Assembly (NCBI RefSeq): GCF_023973825.1
Contig: NC_090124.1
Location: 1,288,501 to 1,352,500 of the forward strand
Origin: Plasmodium brasilianum
Lineage: Eukaryota > Apicomplexa > Aconoidasida > Haemosporida > Plasmodiidae
Reading direction: 5' to 3'
Length of the DNA stretch: 64,000 bases
Notes under the pieces: generated by a model
What the model saw: the letters and a program-made list of their open reading frames with translations, nothing else
What the model was told of the DNA's origin: nothing
The model's database searches: none
Position numbers and translations under genes: made by a program
Shown: piece after piece, positions 1 through 13,326 of the stretch
Layout: every line of letters begins with the position of its first letter
Numbering within the stretch: the stretch's first letter is position 1

Positions 1-18
1 GTGTTATGCTTTATTATA

Positions 19-52
<34 letters not shown>

Positions 53-67
53 GTAATTTTTTAACAG

Positions 68-1363
68 ATTCCCAAAAAGTGCCACTATTTGCCCAACTGC
101 CAATACGGGGATAAATGTCGTTATATACATCCCATCGAAAACGTAATTTTTTTTTTTTTTAAATATTTGTATTCGCTTATTAGGTGTTCATATTCTTATT
201 GCATTCATGTATTTACGTAGATTTGTTGACGGAGTGCTCATATTTGCATACCTGTACAATTGTTACATATGTATTACATTTCTTTCTTTTTTTTTTTTTT
301 TTTTTTCTGCTTTCCTTCTTATTAGTGTAGAAATTGGCCTTTCTGTGCCTTCGGATCGGAGTGCATATATATTCATCCAAATGTCCCTTGCAAATTTGGT
401 AGTATTAAAAGAGGAAGAAGGAATAAGATAAGAATTTTTATTTTGATTTTAGCATTCTGTGTGCCAGCATATATTTTGTTATTGTATCGCATGATGTGGT
501 ATCAAATTGAATTTATTTATTTTTTTGTTTTTCTATACCACAGGAATGTACTGCGCCAATTATTACTGTAACTATTCCCATGACCATGTGGACACAACGG
601 TAATAAAGCAAAATACGATACTTAAATTAACTTTTATTTTTCATGTTTTTATTTTGTCCGAATTGTGTTATTGCTCATTAGTTTTCATTTCTATGTAAGC
701 GCACAAGTGTATGTATATATGAATATACATATGCACATACATATGTATATATACATGTGTGCACAAACATATACATACGTATACATCCCTACATATACAT
801 ATGTCCGTTGACACGTACAGAACCTGCCGGAAATAGGGACGAACGGATACTTTTTGAACAAAAAATTAATAAACAGTAATCAGAAAACGGTTGATGGTAA
901 TGCCAATTTTGATGACAAGGTGGCTCAAATTTCAATTAGCATGCCCAAAACACCTCCGGAGATGAGAAAGGATAAAAATAAAACAGAGTACAATGAGAAT
1001 GAATACATCGAGAATATAATAGAAAGTGAAAAAGCAGATGAAAAGTATGACGTAAATAATGAACAACAAAGTCAGAATGATTACAGAATGGAAATAATAA
1101 GAGAACAGAATCAAGAGAATGGACAAGAAGTCCATAACTTAAAGCAAATTAGAGAAGAGAGCTTTATTTTTCAAAATAATGATGAAAATACAAATTATTT
1201 TGCACATGACAATTTAGGGAATGCAGTAGTAGATACAAAGGAAAATGAAGCAGTTGATTATAACTGTTTTGATATTGTAATAGATCCAGAGAATTTAAAG
1301 GGGAAAAATGTTTCAACTGAGTTGAACGAGGGAGATCCCATAAATGGGGCTGGAAATAATTAA
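68..1363 (+). CDS. NAB2/ZC3H14-type CCCH zinc-finger poly(A) RNA-binding protein, C-terminal exons (5' partial)
   Basis: These are the last four exons of a gene that begins before the window. Proposed exons are 68-142, 326-398, 544-599 and 821-1363; all junctions are GT-AG and the reading frame is kept. Exon 1 encodes a finger CHYLPNC-x5-C-x3-H. Exon 2 encodes CRNWPFC-x5-C-x3-H and starts the third, CKFGMYC-x4-C-x3-H, which is completed across the intron at 399-543. Three closely packed Cx5Cx4-5Cx3H fingers separated by four-residue linkers are the hallmark of NAB2/ZC3H14 proteins, which bind poly(A) tails of nuclear mRNA and aid export and tail-length control. The last exon encodes a hydrophilic 181-residue Glu/Asn-rich tail without a recognised domain, stop at 1361-1363. 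The N-terminal part is not visible. The family call rests on finger spacing and is strong; the exact orthologue is inferred from synteny. Confidence 0.85.
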
Positions 1364-1386
1364 CAAGAGGATGACATAAAAAAGAG

Positions 1387-1437
<51 letters not shown>

Positions 1438-2608
1438 AAAAAAAAGAACAAAAAAAAAAAAACAATAAAACAATAAAACAATAAAACAATAAAACAATAA
1501 AACAATAAAACAATAAAACAAAATTACCTTTTTTAATATTCAACATTGCTAAATAATTCACAGTTATTTTTAATTTTAAAAGAAAATTTCTACATTTTTT
1601 CATTCGTAACGCGTGTGCATGCTTTTTAATTTTTTTTTTTTACTTTATTCCTTTTTTATTAGTTCTTAAGCAGTTACCCGTGTGCATATATATGCTTAAT
1701 CATGTAAACACCTAAACATGTAAAAATGTAGATATGCATTTATTCTTTCATTCATTTGCACTCTTAGTATCTAATTAGGAATGTATGTTAACCTTTTTTT
1801 ATTTCATTTTTGCAAATTTCGTTTTTTGTAAAAATAGTTTCCATTCTATATATTACCTTCATTTTACATTTTTTTTTTAAAAGATTTAAAATTTTTACTT
1901 GTAACCTATAGAACCGGAATAAAACTTGAAAATTATCTAAAATATATATTTTTTTTTTTTTTTATATTAGAAATGTATTTTCCCTCTAGAGATATATTTT
2001 ATTTGTAGAATTATTATTATGCCTTATACGTTACATATATATATATTTATATTCATAACAAGAATATAAATATATATTATGTACACATCCATAAACGAAA
2101 ATAAACCCTTTTTTTACAGACATTTCTGTAAAAACAAAGCTTGAAAAAACAATTTTATTTTAACTCGTTGAAAGCCCCGTGCATGTATTTCTAGTCTCGC
2201 TAAAATACATAATATATACATTATAAATAATAAAGAATTCCTTTGTCCTCAGATTTCCCTCGACCTTTTTTTTCTGAAAAAAATTAAATTAAAACTACAT
2301 CAAAGCTACATCAATACGTATCCATAAATAGCATTCAGAGGTGTGAACATGTAACAATAATTTACATTACGAAATCAAATGGCGTTATATATTTGGTAAT
2401 ATACTCTCAATTAGTTATAAAAATAGCGTAATAATAAAAAAGAAGAAAAAGGTGAAACTAAACTAAAGAGAAAACATACACACTTCTATAAAATCTTATC
2501 GTTTAGAAAACTGTAAAAAGTATTTTTGATGCTCATTTATCGTATATTTAGGTGGAGCTATTAAGCCGTTACATTCTTATTTGCACATATTGCATGTGGA
2601 TGCACATG

Positions 2609-2639
<31 letters not shown>

Positions 2640-2787
2640 TTATTTATATTTATATACATATATATGTTTATATGTGTACATCCATATATATTTACATACA
2701 AACATTCGTGAGCACCATACATAGACGTAGGTTAAATTATTTCCTCTCCGCTTTTAGCATTCGTAAAAATTCTAAGGTACTAATAGC
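1364..2787. other. Intergenic region between the NAB2-like gene and chorismate synthase
   Basis: No gene is supported. It contains a near-pure A tract of about 50 bases at 1386-1436, followed by CAATAAAA repeats (1464-1520), several T runs and a TATA/CATA-rich stretch directly before the chorismate synthase start. The short open frame at 2552-2791 is TATA-repeat sequence (Ile/Tyr) and is not a gene. The region presumably holds the 3' end of the upstream gene and the promoter and 5' UTR of chorismate synthase. Confidence 0.7.
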
Positions 2788-4632
2788 ATGAGCACATACG
2801 GCACTCTGCTGAAGGTAACATCTTTTGGTGAAAGTCATGGAAAAGCAGTGGGGTGTGTTATTGATGGATTTCTGGCAAACATCGAAATAGATTTTGAATT
2901 AATTCAAAAACAGTTAAATAGAAGAAGACCAAATCAATCAAAATTGACAAGTAATAGAAATGAAAATGATAAATTGGTCATCTTATCAGGATTTGATGAA
3001 AATAAAACATTAGGAACTCCAATAACTTTTTTAATATACAACGAGGATATAAAAAAAGAAAATTATTCCCCGTTCATAAATATACCAAGACCAGGTCATG
3101 GAGATTATACTTATTTTATGAAATATCATGTCAAAAATAAAAGTGGAAGTAGCAGATTTTCTGGAAGAGAAACAGTAACAAGAGTAGCAGCTGGTGCTTG
3201 TATAGAACAATGGCTACTAAATTTTTACAATTGCAAAATTGTTTGTTATGTACATTCTGTGGGAAATATAAAATTACCTGATCATGTCAGCAAAAAATTG
3301 GAAAAATATGCTCCTTCCAGAGATTTAGTTGATACTTATGGATGTGTTAAATATAATGAAAAAAAAAAGATATTTATGGATTGTTTTAATAGCATATACG
3401 ATATTAATGGAATATTAATAGATAAAAATGTAAATAAGCAGAATGCTTTCGATCATTTAACACATTTTGAGAAAAAAAAGGGGCTAGAAGGCAGCTATTA
3501 TGGTAATAATGGGAATAATATTAATAAATATAACAATTATAAAGACGATAATAATGGTAATAATAATGGCAATAATAATAGCAATAATAATGGCAATAAT
3601 AATAGCAATAATAATGGAAATAATAATAATAATGATTATTATTATTATAATAATAACAACGATAGTAACAATAGCTATAATAGATACAATAGTAACAGTA
3701 GTAACAATATCAATAATAGCAACTCTGATGAGCACGAAAACGAGTGGACAGTTTTGCAAACAAGGTGTCCTCATCCGTACACAGCAGTACAAATTTCTTC
3801 TTATATTTTTAAATTAAAAAGTAAGGGTGATAGTGTAGGAGGAATAGCAACGTGCGTTATTAAAAATATTCCTATTGGCATTGGAGAGCCAATTTTTGAT
3901 AAAATAGAAGCTGAGCTAGCTAAAATAATTTTATCCATTCCAGCAATAAAAGGTATTGAATTTGGCAGCGGTTTTAATGGCACATATATGCTCGGATCAC
4001 AACATAACGATTTATTTATTCCGCTCGATGAAATGGAACATAGTGAAAATAACAAAAATGAGCAAAATGTAAAAAGTGTACAATGTGTACAAAATTATAA
4101 AAATGAGAAAAATGACAAAAATTGCGAAAATATTCAAAAGAGCCAATATATTCAAAATGGCCAAAACGAAACTAAAAAGAATATACACAGTAACTTTAAA
4201 AAAAGGGAAGAAGAAAGTGAAAATTATTGGGATAAAAAGGAGGAAATTGTTTTCGATGAAAATAATTTCGATAGTGCACATAAAAATATCGAAGCCTCGA
4301 ATGACGACAGCAATATGACCAATAAACATAAATTATTAATTACAAAAACGAACAATTGTGGTGGTATATTAGCTGGAATAACTACAGGAAATAATATTAT
4401 TTTCAGATCAGCAATAAAGCCAGTCTCTTCAATACAAATAGAAAAAGAGACAAGTAATTTTTATGGAAAAATTTGCAAGTTAAGTGTGAAAGGTATGCAT
4501 GATTGCTGCATTTTACCCAGATTACCTCCCATAATTGAGTCTTCATCTTCTATTGTAATTGGAGATATGATTTTAAGGCAAATAGCAAAATATGGAGAGA
4601 AAAATTTACCTACATTAGGCGTTTATAAGTAA
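2788..4632 (+). CDS. CS: Chorismate synthase (614 aa, with Asn-rich inserts)
   Basis: Catalyses the last step of the shikimate pathway, converting 5-enolpyruvylshikimate-3-phosphate to chorismate with reduced FMN; in Plasmodium it feeds folate/pABA synthesis and acts in the cytosol. The start at 2788 gives the canonical N terminus MSTYGTLLKVTSFGESHG, with the catalytic His17 in GESHG and the second conserved His in RPGHGDYTY at His104. The SGSSRFSGRETVTRVAAGA block follows at about 118-136, and RSAIKP and the SSSIVIGDMILRQ block lie near the C terminus. The protein is far longer than bacterial enzymes (about 350-390 aa). The excess is in two inserts: an Asn/Gly/Ser-rich tract (about residues 225-310, DNA 3490-3730) and a charged Asn/Lys/Gln tract (about 415-515). 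Both fall between conserved blocks, so the enzyme should be functional. Single exon. Confidence 0.96.
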   Translation: MSTYGTLLKVTSFGESHGKAVGCVIDGFLANIEIDFELIQKQLNRRRPNQSKLTSNRNENDKLVILSGFDENKTLGTPITFLIYNEDIKKENYSPFINIPRPGHGDYTYFMKYHVKNKSGSSRFSGRETVTRVAAGACIEQWLLNFYNCKIVCYVHSVGNIKLPDHVSKKLEKYAPSRDLVDTYGCVKYNEKKKIFMDCFNSIYDINGILIDKNVNKQNAFDHLTHFEKKKGLEGSYYGNNGNNINKYNNYKDDNNGNNNGNNNSNNNGNNNSNNNGNNNNNDYYYYNNNNDSNNSYNRYNSNSSNNINNSNSDEHENEWTVLQTRCPHPYTAVQISSYIFKLKSKGDSVGGIATCVIKNIPIGIGEPIFDKIEAELAKIILSIPAIKGIEFGSGFNGTYMLGSQHNDLFIPLDEMEHSENNKNEQNVKSVQCVQNYKNEKNDKNCENIQKSQYIQNGQNETKKNIHSNFKKREEESENYWDKKEEIVFDENNFDSAHKNIEASNDDSNMTNKHKLLITKTNNCGGILAGITTGNNIIFRSAIKPVSSIQIEKETSNFYGKICKLSVKGMHDCCILPRLPPIIESSSSIVIGDMILRQIAKYGEKNLPTLGVYK

Positions 4633-4769
4633 ATTATGACAATGGTGCTCGCAAAAAAAAAAAAAAGAAAAAAAAAAGAAAAAAGGAAAAAAAGAAAAAA
4701 AAAAGAAAAAAAGAAAAAAAGAAAAAAAAAAGAAAAAACGAAAATGCAGTAAGTTAATTATATATGTAC

Positions 4770-5870
4770 ACAAACAGAATATGTACATTTATACACATAT
4801 ATGTAAATATATACAAAAACGCATGTATTTACATATATAAACATAAACACATATATGTAAATATATATACACATAAACATGTATAAATGAAAGTATACCA
4901 CGAAGCATGCATATGTAAAAATATACCCCAAAGCATGCATATGTAAAAATATACCCCAAAGCATGCATATGTAAAAATATACCCCAAAGCATGCATATGT
5001 AAAATTGTACACACTAATATGTATATGAACAGATATACAAACAAAAATGTATATGTGAAGATATACCCAAAACATGCATATGTAAAGATATACCCCAAAA
5101 CATGCATATGTAAAGATATACCCCAAAACATGCGCATGTAAAGTTATACGCACAAATACGTATATGTACACATATGTAAACAAATACATATATGTATACA
5201 TATGTAAACAAACACTTATATGTACAGATATGCTAACGAACACGTTATGTACAAATATACAGGCAAATACACATATATACAGATACACAAACAAACACAT
5301 ATATGTCCATCCATATACACAAACAAACACATATATGTCCATATATACAAACAAATACCGATATGTACAGATGTACACACATATGGGTATTTGTACATGT
5401 AAACACACAAACCGTAAACGTAAATATATACCCCAAAACAGGTATATCCACAGATATGCAAAGAAACAAGTATATGTACAGATATACAAACGAATATGCA
5501 TATGTAGAGATACACACACAAGCAGTATACATAAAGATATACTCCAAAACATGAATACGTCAAGATATACACACAAACATGTATATATACAGATATGCAA
5601 ACAAACATGTATATATAAAGATATACAAACAAACTTGTATATGTACTTATGTACACACGAATGGGTATGGGTACATATAAACAAACAAACCGTATATTTA
5701 AAGATTTACCCCCAAAAGAAGTATTGTACAAATATGCAAACAAACAAGTATATGTACGTACATACAAACGAATACGTACATGTACAGATACAAACACAAA
5801 AAGTATATATAAAGATATACTCCAAAACATTAATAGTTAAAGGTATACACACAAAGGGGTATGTGTATAT
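4770..5870. repeat. Minisatellite, about 24-28 bp degenerate units, roughly 1.1 kb
   Basis: Degenerate tandem copies built around CATATGTA..GATATAC..AAACA. The best-preserved sub-block (4905-5010) repeats a 28-bp unit containing CCCCAAAGCATGCATATG four times; later copies drift to CATATATGTACAGATATACA. Because the unit lacks stop codons in several frames, long open frames (308, 253 and 204 codons on both strands) run through it. These translate to Tyr/Ile/Cys/Val repeats and are artefacts of the repeat. Confidence 0.85.
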
Positions 5871-7460
5871 ATATATGCCTGTTTCAACCTCCTTTTCCCA
5901 TTATGCTTTAATAATTTTTTTTTAAGATAAAATTTAGGAAACATAAATTTATTCTTTAAAATATAAGTAATATTATTCCACATGCTACTTATTATTTTTT
6001 TTGCATGGACATTTAATAAAAGAACGTGAAAATATAACAGGAAAGAAAGAAAAAAAAATAAAAATATTAGATATATATATATATACAGTATAAAAAGCGG
6101 AAAGAACAATATTATATTATTTTGTTCATATATGGGAAATGTAAAAGTATATATAAAAAAAAAAGAAAAAGAAAGCGTACATAAAAATACGTAAACTTTT
6201 GCTATTAATTGTACATTTTTTCTGTGGACTTACGAAGTCTTTTATGTTCATGGAAGAAATAATCATGCAAATTTTAATAATTTTCCATATTGTTCAATTT
6301 TAAAAAAGATTTATGATATATATGAGTAGCTTATCATAACATGTGTAAAAATACTAATTTTAGTATATTTCAAAACTATCAATTATTTGAACTACCTATC
6401 GTAATAAGATATAAAATATCTATCAAAATATGAAAAGTACGTTAAAAAAAAAAATTCAGCTAAAAAGTTATATATTCTTAATATCTCACTAGAAAATGGT
6501 GTAAGGTATATATATATATATATATTTATGCGTGTGTGTGATATGTTTTTAAGGTAATTGCATATTAAAAATTAATTAATTTTATAAACAACAGAGTATT
6601 CATAGTTTAAGTGAAAGTTCGTTATCAGGGAAAAATATGTGTATATATTTAAAAGAAGAAAAAACAATCAAACATTTATAAAAAGGGCATATTCAATGAA
6701 TCATAAAAAATATAAGCAAAAAAAACATAAATGGGGAATTTATTTATTGAAATTTATATTTACACATATAGGAGATATATTTCTATGGTATATGGAAAAG
6801 TTACATTATTATGTATAAAATATTATACAAAAGCATCAATTATGGTTATAACAGTAGTACTATCCCTCTTGGAATTTAACACATTCGAGAAAAACATTTG
6901 TAAAAAATATTATATATTAAAGCATTAACTTAAAAACATTATGTGTCTTGAAAATTCGTCTAAAAAATGGAAAAAAAAAAAAAAAAAAGAATAATTGAAT
7001 GAATGAATAAATAAATTAATGCATGCATGAATGAATGAACAAGTGAATGAATAAAACTATATTATTAAGTATATAAAATTGTTCTACTTAAATATGATAC
7101 ACACTGTATCTGAGAACTCGTGATGCCACGTCAGAAAACAAAAGATAAAATAAACGAAGCGTAAATGTATTGTATGCTTATTGTGGAAATAAGTCCGCAT
7201 AAATAAATACTGTATCCACGTATTAATATGAGTTGTTAAGTAATTTTATACTATCTTAAAAAGGTACTATATAAAAGCAAATGTAAATAGCTCTCAAATT
7301 TGCTTTGCTCAAAAAGTAATATTTTTTTAGTGAAATAAATACGAAGATATGCATATATATACACATATACCTTTATGTCATATATATAGTACTTTTTGAA
7401 AACACGTTACACAGTTACATCCGTTTTAAGAGTTCTATAATTTACCTAAGGAAATATGTA

Positions 7461-7487
<27 letters not shown>

Positions 7488-7520
<33 letters not shown>

Positions 7521-7615
7521 TGTATGTATGTATGTATGTATGTATGTATGTATGTATGTATGTATGTATGTATGTATGTATGTATGTATGTATGTATGTA
7601 TGTATGTATGTATGT
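7488..7615. repeat. (TATG)n tetranucleotide microsatellite, about 31 copies
   Basis: A perfect run of TATG units directly follows an (AT)n tract. Perfect, long and uninterrupted, so likely to be length-variable between isolates. The open frame through it (repeating Met-Tyr-Val-Cys) is a by-product. Confidence 0.95.
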
Positions 7616-9493
7616 TATTGTACAATTTATATATAATTTTATCGCACTAGCTTCCCGTTTTTGAAGTGCTAAAAATTAATTTTTATGAAATTATTGTATT
7701 GTTATATTTTCATTTTACAGTGTACTTCACTACAAATAAATAAAAGTAAATTAATTGCTAATTAAAAAAATTTATACAAATAATTTAGACACTTTTATAA
7801 GTGTTTATCATATATATACATACATATTTATTAATATTATATATATATATATGTACATGTACATGTACATGTACGCAAGAATATCGATATATCATTTGTT
7901 AAAACTATTGATTTCTTCTTATATGCGCACAAAAATATACTGGGTAAACCTTGCATGCAAAATTGTGTATTTGTCTTCTATATTTTTTTTTTTATTTTTA
8001 GAAATTTTTTACATCATAAATGTTTTAAAAACAAATAAATATATATTTTATGTATTTTATTTTCATAATAAATTACTATATATTAGTATACTTAGAAAAT
8101 GACATTGGATACAGTTTTTTCAATTATTTTCTTAAAGGAATTTAAATATTCAGTTTTATATGTTATTTATTTTTTAAATGATGTTTAATTTCTTTCTTTT
8201 TCTTAAACAAATTATAAATTAAGGATTTTTTCAAATTTCAGTTAACAATTTTAATTTTTTTTTTAATTTATAATTTTTATTTTTAAACGAGAGCAATGCC
8301 ATTCATAAGTGTATACGAACAATTTAGGTACATTTTTTTTTTTTTTTAAATTCGATTTATTGGAGTATATTTAATGCGTGTAAAGAGGTAGATAAATGGA
8401 TGTACATAGATAAATGCATATGCGCACAGGAGAATATATATATATATATTCATATATGTAAGAATGTATGTATATTCACGTATGCATAAGAAGAGCAAAA
8501 TATATTACAGCATTCGTTTGGTAACAGAATTCATCGAAACAATAAACAACGTGTTCTTTGCAAAAGTGTGATGCGACCTTAAAAAATCAAATTAATTTTC
8601 CTATTTTTAATTGAAAATAGCTTTCATAAATTAAGGAATATATAAAGCGTATAAGAATGTGATTAGAAAAAAAAAAAAAAAGAAAAAAAAAAGGGAATGT
8701 TAGTGAGACAAATACTCTGGTGTTTTATTACATTTCATTATTGTTGTTGTAATAAAAATGTAAACAAGATTGATTTTATATTCCAACGTGCCTCAAAAAT
8801 TAATGTAATATGTGGCATATATGTCATATATTTAATGTATTCAAAAGTAAAAAATAATATAAATTAAGTTAAGTAAAAAATTATATATACTTATGAAACA
8901 GTAGAGTTTTAATAACTATTATATTTTAACAAAGACACATTTATATGCCCAGTGCAAACTTTGTAAAAAAGTGTGCATGAAAAATAAATTTACCTCTTGA
9001 AAATAATGAAAGAATGTTAACAAGTAAAACAAAGTAAATAAGTAAAAAAGGAATAAATAATAAAAATAAAAAAAAGCATAAAGATAATTTTAACATTTTT
9101 TTCATTTAATCTTACTTTTTATTACACATGAATGTGCAGGAAATAGGAAAATGCAAAATAGAAAAAAGATGATATGTTCAGAAAAATAGTTAACAAAAAA
9201 AAAAAAAAAAAAAAAAACTGTACATATATATATTAATATAAATACATGCATTTATGTTCATCTATGTATATATATCCCTCTTCTGTCAACATCTTAAGTT
9301 AAACAAACATGTATAAATAATTTTTATATAAATATGTTGGATTTTCATTTATATTATGTACTGCACATATATTTTTTTTTTTTTTTTTTAATGTAAAGCT
9401 TTTTTGTCTTTTTCTATAAAAAAAGTACCTTCAAACGTTTTTTTCTTTATTTTTAATTTTATGTGTTACAAAAACAAAAATATTGTACATAGA

Positions 9494-9525
<32 letters not shown>

Positions 9526-10405
9526 GGTTATAACATTTCAAAGAAAGTTCTAGGGCAATTTCTAGGTTTAATATAATTTATTTCTTTTTGTTCATATATA
9601 GATCTCCCTACTCATTTTTATTTTTATTTTTTTTTTTCTTGCATGTTCATATTTATTAGCTAAAAAAATAGAACACTATTTGTAATGTATATCGTTCATT
9701 AAAAATTATGATAGAAAGAATATAAAGACCTGGAAAGTCAAAAATACACAACAATGTAAAATTGAATATATATATTTATACTCATATATACATGTATATA
9801 TTTATTTATACACATATATATTTTTTTATACATATATATATATATATGTTTATACGTATATATATTTATATATATAAATTTATTTATTTATTTATACATA
9901 TTTATGTAGGAAAGAAATGTAAATATAAATATACAAAATGTTATATCACATATGAAGTATGAACAAGACCTTAAAAGATATTCACAGATCTCAATTAGTT
10001 AACCTAATTTGGCGTGTTCATTTGATTTTATTGCTTATTAAGTTTAATAAATATTTAATTAACCCTTATTCTAAGAATTATTTTATTTTATTTTTTACCT
10101 TGTATGTGTGTGTGTGTAAATAAAATAATTTATTTTTACTCTTTTCCTATTTTTATTTTCTTACGTTTTATTTTATTTTTTAAATATAAGTACATCTATT
10201 ATAAACACTATATGCTACATATTAATGTAGATCCCCAAAATGCTTCGTTTTTCTTCGTTTTTTATCGTTTTCGTTTCATTTTTTTTATTCTTTATAAATA
10301 AAAATGCGCATATCAATTCAAATAAAATTTTAAATATGTATTAAGAACATTTTAAATTTCATTCCCTTTAAGGTACACATGAAAAATGGATGTGTTATAA
10401 GGGTA

Positions 10406-10441
<36 letters not shown>

Positions 10442-11812
10442 CTTTTTTTTTTTTTTTTGTGGGTTTGTCTGTAAAAGCTGTTATGTTGTTCATATCAGCA
10501 GCAATATTTTTTTATGTTATTCTACTTCATAGAAAAATTTATATTTACAAACTTTCATTTGAAAATTTTACATATATTTATTTATTTATGTATTTATTTC
10601 TTACTTATTTTTGCTTAATATTTTAATGTTTAAAAAGTATAAGTCTTGAAATTATAAAAAGAAAAAAAAAAAAAAAAAAAAAAATCCACAGGAATATTAA
10701 TCTTACATCTGTGTTTAGCATACTATTTAATTTTTGTTCTTAATTATAACTGTGTAAATACGATAAGTAATTATTTTTATAGTTGAAAATGCACAAAAAA
10801 AATAGAAAATATCATATAATATATTTTATATATCCTTTTTTTTTACATTAGAAATTTTTTTAAAAATAAGATATAAATGATATATGCCCTAATATTATGT
10901 GCGTTTTTTCATAGAACCATGAAAGTTATCTTTTGCCCTATCTTATTTTCGATTTCATTTGCACTGCATATATACGTACATACTCACATATGTATATATA
11001 TTCCTGTATACATATATTCGTAAGTACATATATCAATACGTTCGTATATTCATACTTAGAGGTATTCATATATACATAAATACATACATAAATACTTAAA
11101 TTCATACATATATATAGATAATTACCTATACATTAAAGCATTTATCCAATCTCTTCCTTTTCTTTCTTTTTTTTCTTTCACTCTCTTGTGTGTTATTTAC
11201 AATTCATTTTAGCATGCTACATTTTTTATTATAGAAATTAACAATGCTATATATATTTTTTTTTTTTTTCTTTGTTGCTTATATATGTATAGTAAAAAAC
11301 TATTTTAAAAAGAGAAATTAAAAAACCATAAAATTATTTTTATACCATTTTTAATATACCTAGAATTTTTGGTTCTGCATATTGTATGTGTATTAAGTAT
11401 CCTTTTTGCATTTAATATTCCTTATCCGTGTAAATTTATTTTGTGAATTAATGAACTTATATTTATATATTTATATAAAAATCATTTATATATGTGTATA
11501 TATAACTATTATCTCTTACTTGTTCATATTTACGAAAATATATATTGTTATTTTTTCTTGCTTTTTTTCTATTTCTTTGTCTTATTAAATAAAGCATGCA
11601 CCAAAGCAAGTATGGACAGCATATGTTGTTATATTGCATTTATGTTAATACAGAGATTAATTAAAGTAATGTTACATATTGCACTTTTTTTTATAAAAAA
11701 AGTATATGTAGATTTATTCTCCCACAACTTGAATTAGTTTATTTTTCTATTTCAAATGATAATAAATATGTAATCTATATATTTATCTATGTCTCTATCT
11801 CTATATCTATAT

Positions 11813-11853
<41 letters not shown>

Positions 11854-13295
11854 TCTATATCCTTCTATATATCTAAATAAGTATCTAAATATATATATAA
11901 AATCTCTAAATATAAATATATAATTATAAATATATGTATACATATGTAGCTATGTATATACAAACGTATATGTAAAACTTATATGCTTATATATTTTATA
12001 TTACTTAATATTATGATGTTCTAGAAATTATATATTCTAGAGTATCAATATTATTTTATGCATTTTTTTATTTTTCTTTTGTCGATCATCATTAAATATT
12101 TCAAAATTGAAATTAAAAAGGTTAAATATATTTTCATTTTGTACTAAATTTTTTTTCAATATAAACTAAAATATACATATACATATATATATATATATAT
12201 ATATCTTTATTTATTTTTTATTAAAGATCTTTTTCTTTGTTATGAACTTTTTTTCTTCTTTTTTTGTATATTTAGAACTACAAAAGTTAATAATCATAAC
12301 CTAAGAAAACTTACAATCTTTTTAATATTTCCTTTTTTTCCATATTTTGATATTACATAGAAATACATGTTTTTAACAGTTGCAGAATTTTTTATTTCTT
12401 TACCCCAAGAATTTATACATAATATGGAAATAATGATTGCATTTCCTGTTTTTCAAAATTTATTGTTGAAGTACAACTTTAATTTAATTCGTAATATCTA
12501 AATACTTATATATACATATAATTAGATCTATGTACATACGTACATACATACATACATATATACAAATAAATAAATAAATATATAGGCTTATATATACATG
12601 TGCACATAAACAAGCGCCCTCACACAACAAGTATACGTACATGTATTGATATATATATATATGTATATATGTATATATATGTATATATGTATTTATAATT
12701 ATATATATATATATATATATGCAGAACTTCTGTTTTCAGGCATCTTTTAATATATGTTGTATGTGTAACACCTATATAAACATTTGTAAATAAATGTATA
12801 TTTATATATTAATAAATTTTCAAATTATACGAAATGCCAGCTAGTAAAAAGTGAATACATATCTTTAGTTACATTTCTCACTTTTTTACTTTTTCTTCTT
12901 ATTAAATTTAAATTTAAATATAATGCAGTTTATCATATATAATAACAGCTTTAACGTGAAATATATATTTTTTCTTTTTTCTTTTTCCTTTTTTCCATTT
13001 TTCATTTTCTTTTTTCCATATTTCATTTTCTCTATTCTATTTTTCATTTTCTTTTTACCGTTTTTCATCTTCCTTTTTCCGTTTTTCACCTTTTTTTTTT
13101 ATTTTTTATTTTCTTTTTTCCATTTTCCTTTTTTTAATTTTAGCAAAATTTTGTATAAAATGTTTTTTAATTGTTTAGAACAATAATCTACGTTAGTCTT
13201 ACAAAACTATTTATTTATTATTTATTATATATACTCTATATACATTCATTTATGTATGTATAGCTGCTTATTAAGTTATAATTATGAAAAGCATA

Positions 13296-13326
<31 letters not shown>

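Noticed and set aside
2788..4632. Recent bacterial origin of the chorismate synthase gene
   Set aside because: Base composition and Asn-rich inserts match the rest of the window, and the enzyme is a known part of apicomplexan metabolism; nothing indicates recent transfer.
4758..5925. Long open frames (308, 253 and 204 codons) on both strands
   Set aside because: They lie wholly in a degenerate minisatellite without stop codons; translations are Tyr/Ile/Val/Cys/His repeats in several frames at once.
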